A stretch of 64,000 nt of DNA from Parapedobacter soli (GTDB lineage: Bacteria; Bacteroidota; Bacteroidia; Sphingobacteriales; Sphingobacteriaceae), in NCBI RefSeq assembly GCF_025460835.1, contig NZ_JAMXAY010000012.1:1-64000 (forward strand). Direction: 5' to 3'. The position numbers were made by a program, and so were the translations under genes. Shown here one piece after another: positions 38,084 to 45,398 of this stretch. The notes beneath the pieces are model-generated. The model did no database searches, was not told the origin of the DNA, and saw nothing but the letters and a program-made list of their open reading frames with translations. The stretch's first letter is position 1. Each line of letters opens with the position of its first letter.

Positions 38084-39619
38084 ATGAAACTGACATTCCC
38101 CATGCGGGTGGTGCTTGCCTGTCTGGCAAGCGCTACCCTACTAACGATACTCTCGTGCGAGAAAAAAGAAGTCGCATCGACGGCCGTGGAACTGCTTAGC
38201 TTCGGTCCGGCGGGCGTCAACCACGGCGAGCAGATCCGATTTATAGGCAATAACCTGGACAAAGTAACGGCCATCGACCTTGTTGGGGCCAGCATCCCGA
38301 GTAGTGGCTTCGTAACGCACACTTCCGAATTAATCGTAGTGACGGTACCCATTGAAGCCGAGTATGGGCCGGTAACACTGAAAACGGCGGTTGGCGACAT
38401 CGTGTCCAAGTCGCCCCTGAACCTTAACGTGCCGGTGGAAATCACATCCTTCACGGAAACCGTGAAGCCCGGCGAAACGATTACCATCGAAGGCGAATAC
38501 CTCAACTGGATATCGGCAGTGACTTTCGAGGGTGGTGCCGTTGTGGAAACGTTCGAAAGCCAGTCGCGCACCGAGCTGGTTGTGCGCGTGCCGCTGGAAG
38601 CACAAACCGGGGTGTTGATTTTCTCGTGCGGCGGCACGGAGCCCATCTCGCTGGAGAGTGAAACGGCTTTGGAGGTAATCCTCCCCTCGCCTTCATCTTT
38701 CACACCATCGCCGGTACGCCACGGCAGTGAGCTGACGATTTCGGGAACCGATCTCGACTTGGTGAAAGGTATACATTTCACCGGACTCACAGACCCGGTT
38801 GAAACATTTACCAGCCAAACTGAGGAGACCATCGTAGTGCCGATACCCAATGGTGTAAACAATGGCCCCTTCGAACTTATCGCGTTCTCAGGGGTAACGG
38901 TCGCAAGTGAAACATCATTGCAGGTGGTGTTGCCAACGGTTACGGCCCTCTCGCCAAACCCGGTGGCCCATGGTGCGACCCTGAGCATCTCGGGCACTGA
39001 ATTGAAGTTAGTTAAGGGGATATTGTTCAAAGGGATGCAAGACACCGTCACCGCGTTTTCCAGCCATACCGACACAGGGATGGAAATCGTTGTCCCCGAG
39101 AAAGCTGGCAAGGGTACCCTCACGTTGGTCACCCACCCGCTGATCGATGTGGAAACCACGATAACCCTGGAGTTTGTCGGTGACCTGCCGCCACTGGATC
39201 CGCTTCCGCTGCCCATTTATGTCGACGGTATTGCTCCCGGCTGGGGAGATTGGGGGTGGGGAGGATCGGTCGACTTCAACAATGCCGACAATGTGCGTGA
39301 CGGTGCCGCTGCCATCAAAAAAGTCTACGATGGCAACTATGGGGCCCTTAGATTCCACAGCGACGGTGTCTCCACCAGCAGTTATACCACGGTCTCGTTC
39401 TCCATATTCGGCACCGAAGGTACGGGTGGAAAAACAATCAACGTGATCGCTAACGAGCAATGGGGTGCCCCCTATGTAGTGACAATTGTGGAGGGCGAAT
39501 GGGTGACATTCAATATCCACAAATCCGATCTTAGCTTTGATGGTACGTTACAGGACCTGCTTTTCCAAGATACCGACTGGTCTGGCACCATCTATGTGGA
39601 CCATGTGGGCTTAAGGTAA
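38084..39619 (+). CDS. Four-repeat IPT/TIG lipoprotein with C-terminal carbohydrate-binding domain
   Basis: A 511-residue lipoprotein with a lipobox at C25 (LTILSC). About four immunoglobulin-like IPT/TIG repeats span residues 32-370, visible from the recurring H/P-G-x-x-x-x-I-x-G-x-x-L pattern (VNHGEQIRFIGNNL, VKPGETITIEGEYL, VRHGSELTISGTDL, VAHGATLSISGTEL). The last 140 residues form a different domain beginning YVDGIAPGWGDWGWGGSVDF, rich in Trp and Gly, resembling a jelly-roll carbohydrate-binding module. It probably projects that domain away from the cell on a stalk to catch polymer. Neighbours are an SGBP gene 19 bases upstream and GH5 18 bases downstream. Confidence 0.8.
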   Translation: MKLTFPMRVVLACLASATLLTILSCEKKEVASTAVELLSFGPAGVNHGEQIRFIGNNLDKVTAIDLVGASIPSSGFVTHTSELIVVTVPIEAEYGPVTLKTAVGDIVSKSPLNLNVPVEITSFTETVKPGETITIEGEYLNWISAVTFEGGAVVETFESQSRTELVVRVPLEAQTGVLIFSCGGTEPISLESETALEVILPSPSSFTPSPVRHGSELTISGTDLDLVKGIHFTGLTDPVETFTSQTEETIVVPIPNGVNNGPFELIAFSGVTVASETSLQVVLPTVTALSPNPVAHGATLSISGTELKLVKGILFKGMQDTVTAFSSHTDTGMEIVVPEKAGKGTLTLVTHPLIDVETTITLEFVGDLPPLDPLPLPIYVDGIAPGWGDWGWGGSVDFNNADNVRDGAAAIKKVYDGNYGALRFHSDGVSTSSYTTVSFSIFGTEGTGGKTINVIANEQWGAPYVVTIVEGEWVTFNIHKSDLSFDGTLQDLLFQDTDWSGTIYVDHVGLR

Positions 39620-39637
39620 ACAATTAATCCAGTTATT

Positions 39638-40651
39638 ATGAACATACGCACTATCTGCACCGTTTATTTCGCTCTTATTGCCCTATTGTCGTGCTCTTCG
39701 GCCCCCGAGCCCCACGACGGGGCGGAAGAAGGGCCACCAACCCCGGTGCAGCGGCATGGGGCTTTGCGGACCTCGGGCAACCGGGTTGTCAACCAACATG
39801 GTGAACCGCCCCAGCTACGGGGTATGAGCTTCTCGTGGAGCATCTGGGAAGGGCAGAAGTATTATAACCATGCAGTGGTCGATTGGCTGGTCGATGATTT
39901 CAATGTTTCCCTCATCCGGCTCTCCATGGCCATCGAGCCGGATGGGGGCTACCTGCAGCAACCCGAAAAACAAGCGGCGCTGATTAAACAGGTGGCAAAG
40001 CGTGGCATCGATCGCGGGGTGTACGTGATCATCGACTGGCATGACCACAACGCCGAACGCAACCTTGAGCAATCGAAGGGTTTCTTTGCCGCGATGGCTA
40101 AGCTATACGCCGGCACGCCCAATATCATCTACGAGATCTGGAACGAGCCGGCACAGCAGTCGTGGTCGACCATCAAAGACTACTCCATTGCCGTTATCGA
40201 CGAAATCCGGAAATACGACACCGATAATCTGATCATTGTGGGTAGCCCCCATTGGGACCAAGACGTGGACGTAGCGGCGGGCGACCCCATTACCGGGTAC
40301 GACAACATCGCGTATTCGTTCCACTTCTATGCCAGCGACCCCTACCACCAGGATAACCTCCGGCAGAAGGCCGAAACGGCATTGGCCAAAGGCCTCCCCC
40401 TATTCGTCACGGAGTGGGGCGTGGGCGAGTCGAATGGCGATGGCATATTCGATGAAGGGAAAACCAATCAGTGGATGGAGTGGATGGAAGACCATCAGCT
40501 CAGTTGGGCGAACTGGAACATCACCGACAAGGACGAGACCACGGCTATACTTGCTCCCGGTGCACCCACCTCGGGCGGCTGGACATCCGCACAACTCACC
40601 GCTGCCGGCAAGTATATCCGTGAGCAGCTGCGGAAGCTACATGTCCGGTAG
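39638..40651 (+). CDS. GH5 family surface endo-glycanase
   Basis: A 337-residue lipoprotein enzyme (lipobox at C19 in LIALLSC), glycoside hydrolase family 5, most like the subfamily-2 cellulases. The (beta/alpha)8 barrel has RGMSFSWSIW at 61-70, RLSMAIEPDGGY near 94, YVIIDWHDHNAE at 129-140, the acid/base E170 in IWNEP and the nucleophile E259 in VTEWG. A Ser/Pro/Glu-rich linker separates the lipid anchor from the catalytic domain. As last gene of the second SusC/D unit it is the probable surface enzyme that makes the first cuts in beta-1,4-mannan, glucomannan or beta-glucan. Substrate is not decided by sequence. Confidence 0.87.
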   Translation: MNIRTICTVYFALIALLSCSSAPEPHDGAEEGPPTPVQRHGALRTSGNRVVNQHGEPPQLRGMSFSWSIWEGQKYYNHAVVDWLVDDFNVSLIRLSMAIEPDGGYLQQPEKQAALIKQVAKRGIDRGVYVIIDWHDHNAERNLEQSKGFFAAMAKLYAGTPNIIYEIWNEPAQQSWSTIKDYSIAVIDEIRKYDTDNLIIVGSPHWDQDVDVAAGDPITGYDNIAYSFHFYASDPYHQDNLRQKAETALAKGLPLFVTEWGVGESNGDGIFDEGKTNQWMEWMEDHQLSWANWNITDKDETTAILAPGAPTSGGWTSAQLTAAGKYIREQLRKLHVR

Positions 40652-40657
40652 AATGGC

Positions 40658-40665
40658 TATCTTTG
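40658..40665 (+). promoter_or_regulatory. -7 promoter box immediately before the HAD gene
   Basis: TATCTTTG matches TAnnTTTG and ends 13 bases before ATG 40679 (and 4 before ATG 40670). Transcription from it would begin near 40672, giving a leader of only a few bases. The upstream TTTG element is absent. Confidence 0.45.
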
Positions 40666-40678
40666 CCCCATGCAACGC

Positions 40679-41371
40679 ATGGGCAAGACGGACATTTTCT
40701 TTGATTTAGACCATACCATTTGGGATTTTGAGAAAAACGCGGCCGAAACGTTATCCGAGCTGTTTGAAAGCTACCGGTTCAGCAACTTAGGCATTTCGTC
40801 GGCAACACTGTTTATCGACACCTATAATCGCAACAACCACCGCCTGTGGGCGCTTTACCACCACGGCAAAATCACCAAGGCAGAGCTTCGCGTAGCGCGG
40901 TTTGCCGACACATTCCGCGAGTTCGGCCTCGACCCGAAGTGGTTCCCCCCGGCGTTCGAAGAGGATTACCTCCGCATCTGCCCCCAGAAAACCAACCTCT
41001 TCCCCCATGCGCACGAAACGCTCGGCTACCTCCGGGAGAAATACACCTTACACCTGATCTCAAATGGCTTCGGCGATGCCTCGGAGGCCAAAATCACAAC
41101 ATGCGACCTAAAAAAATATTTTAAAACAGTGGTCATATCCGAGCGGGTGGGTTTCCATAAACCGCACCCCGAGATTTTCCACCATGCGGTCGGCAACGCG
41201 AATACCAGCATCGCCAATAGCGTCATGATTGGCGATAGTCTGGATGCAGATGTAAGGGGTGCCCAAAACGTAGGCATGGATGCGATTTATTTCAATCCGA
41301 ACAACGCGGAAGTACCTTCAGACGTGAAGCAAAGCATCAACGGACTGGCTGAGCTCCAGCAGCTGTTTTAA
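40679..41371 (+). CDS. YjjG-like HAD-family pyrimidine nucleotidase
   Basis: A 230-residue cytoplasmic haloacid dehalogenase-type hydrolase, closest to the YjjG house-cleaning nucleotidases that dephosphorylate non-canonical pyrimidine nucleotides. Motif I is FFDLDHTIWDF at residues 6-16 (catalytic DLD), motif II LISNGF, motif III the lysine in GFHKPHPEIF, and motif IV IGDSLDADVRG. I choose ATG 40679 because a promoter box puts the transcript start near 40672; ATG 40670 adds only three residues. It converges with the next gene, whose stop overlaps its own by 4 bases. Confidence 0.88.
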   Translation: MGKTDIFFDLDHTIWDFEKNAAETLSELFESYRFSNLGISSATLFIDTYNRNNHRLWALYHHGKITKAELRVARFADTFREFGLDPKWFPPAFEEDYLRICPQKTNLFPHAHETLGYLREKYTLHLISNGFGDASEAKITTCDLKKYFKTVVISERVGFHKPHPEIFHHAVGNANTSIANSVMIGDSLDADVRGAQNVGMDAIYFNPNNAEVPSDVKQSINGLAELQQLF

Positions 41372-43854
41372 AATTGCTGCTCGCCTTCACCACCGCCGAA
41401 GTCCTGCATGTCATTTCGCCGCTTCCGGTCTTCCCGCTTGAGGCTCTGGTCGCCAAAACGGTAGTTAAAGGACAACATAAAGGTTCTACGCATCCACCGG
41501 TGCTCGAAATAGCGGTGCACGCCGTTGCTGGTAGTGAACCCACCGAAGCGACGCTGGTTCAGCAGATCCCGCGCGTTGAACATGATGCTGCCTTTACGGT
41601 TCAGCACGTCGAGCTTGAGTGCGGCATCGATTACATAGTTCTCGATACTTTTCCCCTGAGCCATGATGCGGGGGGCCCGGTAATCAAACCGTGCTTGCAT
41701 TGAAAATATCGGGGTGAATCGATAGTTGGTCATCACGTTCCCGTTCCAGCTGAACCCTTCCGACCCTTCGATATCAAATGCCTCGCTTCCCTGGAAACGG
41801 GTGTGGTAGGCGTTCACATTGGCCATCACATCCCATTTCGTGGAAAGGTCGATCCGCGAAATCAATTCCAGTCCGGTCGACTCATTCCGGCTGATGTTTT
41901 GCCATTGCATGAGCGTAACGCCTGTATTGTCATCGACTTCCCGGATGATGGGCTGCGTCACGTCGTTCACAATACGGTGGTAAACCGACGAGGTGAACAG
42001 CAACGACGGCCATGTTTTGGTATACCCAAGCTCGAAGGAGTGGATATCTTCGGGCAGCAGATTCGGATTCCCCTGCCGGTGGTTCAGGTTGTCAGATACG
42101 TCCACGAACGGGTTGACCTGCCAGCCCCGTGGTCGGCTTACACGGCGTGTATAGCTCACCTGGAGTTGGTTCTGGTTGCCGAATTCCTGGGTCAGGAATA
42201 CGCTCGGATACACACGGAAATAGTCTAATCGGCCGGTGGTGGTACGCTCATTGTCGGATAGCCCCGGTGTAAGCAGCCCCAGCTCGGTGTCGAGGTAGGC
42301 TTGTTCGGCGCGGAGCCCAACCTGATAGCCCAATTTATCCGTCAGCATATTCTGATAATTGGCATACAGCGCATGTACGCTACTGGTCATGTCAAAATCG
42401 TTGCTCACCGAGTAATCCGGGCGCAGACCGTTTGTAGAGTCCACCTGTGAATACTGGTGCTCTAAGCTGGTCCGCACCGTGGTACGGTAGCCGGCTTCAA
42501 ACTTATGGTTATCGCCAAACGGGCGGACATAATCCAGCTGGACATTGATGTTGCGGCCGTCTTCTTCGGTATCGTTGATACGCATGAGTTCGTACATTTC
42601 GTTGGGCGGCGTGGTATAATCTTGGGTAAACCTGTTTACCCCCTCTTCACCGTCGTATCCGAACGCGAAATTGGCCAACAGCTCCTCGCCTTTATTCCCG
42701 AACTCGCGCTTAACATCCAACGCGACTTCATACCCCAGGTCATCTTCATCCTGGCGCGAGTACCTGCTGCTATTGCCCGACAGCTGGGGGTGGTTAAAAT
42801 AGCGGTAGAACAGGTCCTCGTTGCGGTCGTTGCCCCGCAGGCTGAGATTGCCCGCCAGGCCGATCAGGGTCTTCTCACCGAGGTAGTAATCCATGCCCAA
42901 CTGCACATTGTGATTGAGCCCCAGCCGCGCACTTTCGCTCACGTTATTCGTTTGGCTGTTGTTGCTGAGCAATTCGGTGTTGTTCACGCCATCGCCCACC
43001 ATGTTCCTCCGGTTGAAGGTATAACCGCCATAGTAATTGAAGTTGCGGTTACGGAAATTGAGGTTCAGGCCAGCCATGTAGTTATCATACGAGCCACCGG
43101 AAACGTTGACCGATCCGTTGAAACCCAGGTAGGTGTTCTTCTTCAGCACAATATTGATGATGCCCGACTGCCCTTCGGCATCGTATTTCGACGAGGGGTT
43201 GGTAACGACCTCGATCCGCTCTACGGCGTTCGCAGGCAATGATTGCAGGAATTGGGTCACGTCGCTACCTGCCAGTGCCGACTCGCGTCCATTGATCAGG
43301 ATACGCACACTGCTAGACCCGCGAAGGCTTACCGTACCATCCATATCTACCTGCAACGACGGCACATTGGATAAGAGGTCTGTCGCTGTTCCTCCTACAC
43401 TCAATGTGCTTTGAGCCACATTAAATATCTTGCGGTCTATGCCCAGCTGCATCGCAGGGGGCGTACCTTGCACCACCACTTCCTCCAACACCTCACCCGA
43501 AGCTTTCAGCAGCAGGTTGCCTAAGTCGACATGCCTGCCCGCCTCTACGGTCACATCTTCTTTCAGGTAGCTTTCGTAGCCAACGTAGGTGATCCGGATG
43601 GCATAAACCCCGGGGGCGACACCATTGAACAGAATTTTACCGTCATCTACGGTCTGCAATCCATCGACGTACGACTTCGACGCCTGGGTAAGGAGTGCCG
43701 CACTGGCGAAACCAACCGGCTCTTTCGAGCTCTCATCGATCACTACCGCCGAGATGGTGCCCGATGCCTGCTGGGCAGCCCCAGCAAAAGGCCATGCAAG
43801 AGCCAACAATAAAACAATATACCTGAATTCACTTATTTTGCGTGACGCATTCAT
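41368..43854 (-). CDS. TonB-dependent receptor-like outer-membrane barrel (OMP_b-brl_3 type)
   Basis: An 828-residue outer-membrane protein from ATG 43854, which gives a signal peptide ending AGAAQQ; the open frame to 43935 adds residues unlikely to be coding. After the signal comes a carboxypeptidase-regulatory-like domain (SGTISAVVIDESSKEPVGFASA), a plug (VPSLQVDMDGTVSLRGSSSVRILING) and a large barrel (NPSSKYDAEGQSGIINIVLKK leads in). The C-terminus MLSFNYRFGDQS is followed by a charged tail ending GEGEQQF. It has no SusD partner. Members of this group are TonB-linked but their cargo is mostly unknown; siderophore, peptide or signalling roles are possible. Confidence 0.88.
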   Translation of the reverse strand: MNASRKISEFRYIVLLLALAWPFAGAAQQASGTISAVVIDESSKEPVGFASAALLTQASKSYVDGLQTVDDGKILFNGVAPGVYAIRITYVGYESYLKEDVTVEAGRHVDLGNLLLKASGEVLEEVVVQGTPPAMQLGIDRKIFNVAQSTLSVGGTATDLLSNVPSLQVDMDGTVSLRGSSSVRILINGRESALAGSDVTQFLQSLPANAVERIEVVTNPSSKYDAEGQSGIINIVLKKNTYLGFNGSVNVSGGSYDNYMAGLNLNFRNRNFNYYGGYTFNRRNMVGDGVNNTELLSNNSQTNNVSESARLGLNHNVQLGMDYYLGEKTLIGLAGNLSLRGNDRNEDLFYRYFNHPQLSGNSSRYSRQDEDDLGYEVALDVKREFGNKGEELLANFAFGYDGEEGVNRFTQDYTTPPNEMYELMRINDTEEDGRNINVQLDYVRPFGDNHKFEAGYRTTVRTSLEHQYSQVDSTNGLRPDYSVSNDFDMTSSVHALYANYQNMLTDKLGYQVGLRAEQAYLDTELGLLTPGLSDNERTTTGRLDYFRVYPSVFLTQEFGNQNQLQVSYTRRVSRPRGWQVNPFVDVSDNLNHRQGNPNLLPEDIHSFELGYTKTWPSLLFTSSVYHRIVNDVTQPIIREVDDNTGVTLMQWQNISRNESTGLELISRIDLSTKWDVMANVNAYHTRFQGSEAFDIEGSEGFSWNGNVMTNYRFTPIFSMQARFDYRAPRIMAQGKSIENYVIDAALKLDVLNRKGSIMFNARDLLNQRRFGGFTTSNGVHRYFEHRWMRRTFMLSFNYRFGDQSLKREDRKRRNDMQDFGGGEGEQQF

Positions 43855-43987
43855 CTGTTTGTCGTTAAATATCATTCGTGTATCGGCCGCAAAGATTGTG
43901 CTTTTATTACAATCCCCTATCAATGGTAACCGCATTATTACAGCCTGGGGGCTGCTTCGTGTACATTGTTACCTTAGCCGTACGGGG

Positions 43988-44269
43988 TTAGTCTACGCTT
44001 ACTGTCAGACCTTCAGATTTGAGTATTTTCCGGTACACCTCCACCTCGGTATAACTTCCCTCCAGCACGGTACATTTCCCTTCGTTATGCACTTTCCAAG
44101 CGATGTCTTCGGCTTGTGCCGCTGTGTATTGGAGGTGCTTGACCAAGCAATTGATAACGTGATCAAAGGTGTTGGTATCGTCGTTCCAAAGGATCAGGCG
44201 GTGACCGGGTGTCACCGCGGCCAGTATCTGATCGAGCGTAAAGGTTTCTTCCTGTGTTTCGACCGTCAT
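43988..44269 (-). CDS. clpS: ClpS adaptor of the ClpAP/ClpCP protease
   Basis: A 93-residue adaptor that delivers N-degron substrates to the Clp protease. The start is ATG 44269; the longer frame reaches only a TTG. The core has LILWNDDTNTFDHVINCLVK (about 25-44), the classical substrate-binding NDD segment, then AEDIAWKVHNEGKCTVLEG, which carries the hydrophobic pocket and Clp-binding surface. A -7 box TAACTTTG ends 6 bases upstream of the ATG, so the mRNA may be leaderless. It diverges from fabH. Confidence 0.92.
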   Translation of the reverse strand: MTVETQEETFTLDQILAAVTPGHRLILWNDDTNTFDHVINCLVKHLQYTAAQAEDIAWKVHNEGKCTVLEGSYTEVEVYRKILKSEGLTVSVD

Positions 44270-44274
44270 AGACA

Positions 44275-44308
44275 CAAAGTTACGCCTTTTTATAAAATTT
44301 CCGTACAA
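44275..44308 (-). promoter_or_regulatory. Candidate clpS promoter, possibly giving a leaderless mRNA
   Basis: On the minus strand TTG (44308-44306) is followed after 23 bases by TAACTTTG (44282-44275). The -7 box fits the consensus, the spacing is slightly long. The predicted start point is within a base or two of the clpS ATG (44269). Confidence 0.4.
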
Positions 44309-44343
44309 TTGTAAGATAGAACCCTATTTTAGATAAAATCAAT

Positions 44344-45390
44344 ATGTATCGATCGACAATAGCAGGCATCGGATTTTACGTCCCCGAGAATGTATATACC
44401 AATTCCGATTTGACACGTTTCATGGAGACGAGCGACGAATGGATCAGGGAGCGAACAGGTATACAGGAGCGCCGTTTTGCCGACCGCTACGGCGAAACCA
44501 CCACCACCATGGCTATCAAAGCCGCCGAAGCAGCCCTGGAGCGGGCGGGCACCACCGCGCAGGATATCGACTTTATTATATTTGCCACATTGACGCCGGA
44601 TTATTATTTCCCCGGATGCGGCGTGTTGTTACAGCGTGAAATGGGCATGCGTGAAATAGGGGCGCTGGATGTTCGCAACCAGTGTTCGGGATTCGTTTAT
44701 GCGCTGTCTGTGGCCGACCAGTTCATCAAAACCGGTATGTACAAGAATATCCTGGTGGTGGGCAGTGAAAAGCACTCGTTCGCTATGGACTTCGCGACTC
44801 GGAGCCGGAACGTTTCCGTAATTTTCGGTGATGGTGCCGGAGCCGCCGTACTGCAGCCTACCGAAGAACCTGGCAAAGGTATTCTGAGCACACACCTGCA
44901 TAGCGATGGGGCAGACGCTGAGCTGTTGGCGATGTATTATCCGGGTGCCCATGCCAACAAATGGTTAAGCGATGCCAAACCATTCCCCGAGCAGGAACTG
45001 GGCGGGCTCTTCTTAACGGCGGAACAGCTGGAGAGCGGTGCGGCATTGCCTTATATGGATGGGCCCGCGGTGTTTAAGAAAGCGGTTGTGAAATTCCCTG
45101 AAGTCATTAAAGAGGCATTGGCTGCCAACGGCCTTTCGGAAAAAGACATCGATATGCTGATACCCCACCAAGCCAATCTGCGGATCAGCCAATACGTCCA
45201 GAAATTATTGGGGCTCTCAGATAGCCAGGTTTTCAACAATATCCAGAAATACGGCAACACGACGGCAGCCTCCATACCTATTGCGCTCAGCGAAGCCTGG
45301 GAGTCGGGGAAAATAAAATCGGGCGACCTGATCTGCCTTGCTGCGTTTGGCTCCGGTTTTACATGGGCCAGTGCACTGATCAGGTGGTAG
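44344..45390 (+). CDS. fabH: Beta-ketoacyl-ACP synthase III
   Basis: A 348-residue condensing enzyme that starts fatty-acid chains by joining acetyl-CoA (or a branched acyl-CoA) to malonyl-ACP. The catalytic triad is C114 in RNQCSGFVYAL, H275 in IPHQANLRIS and N305 in YGNTTAAS. WIRERTGIQERR near 33-44 is the family signature. It is about 30 residues longer than the E. coli enzyme, the extra lying around residues 200-240 (AMYYPGAHANKWL through YMDGPAVF), a form common in Bacteroidota and near the acyl pocket. It is monocistronic, diverging from clpS and converging on the next gene with 8 bases between stops. Confidence 0.92.
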   Translation: MYRSTIAGIGFYVPENVYTNSDLTRFMETSDEWIRERTGIQERRFADRYGETTTTMAIKAAEAALERAGTTAQDIDFIIFATLTPDYYFPGCGVLLQREMGMREIGALDVRNQCSGFVYALSVADQFIKTGMYKNILVVGSEKHSFAMDFATRSRNVSVIFGDGAGAAVLQPTEEPGKGILSTHLHSDGADAELLAMYYPGAHANKWLSDAKPFPEQELGGLFLTAEQLESGAALPYMDGPAVFKKAVVKFPEVIKEALAANGLSEKDIDMLIPHQANLRISQYVQKLLGLSDSQVFNNIQKYGNTTAASIPIALSEAWESGKIKSGDLICLAAFGSGFTWASALIRW

Positions 45391-45398
45391 ATGGCAAC

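Noticed and set aside
37171-39216. Minus-strand frames of about 298 and 382 codons opposite the IPT lipoprotein genes
   Set aside because: The plus-strand genes have lipoboxes, repeats and operon spacing. The opposite frames are compositionally odd and have no recognisable features.
43890-43923. Promoter for the orphan TonB-type gene (CAAAGATT with CAA 23 bases away)
   Set aside because: The -7 box has one mismatch and the spacing is too long, so I left it out of the feature list.
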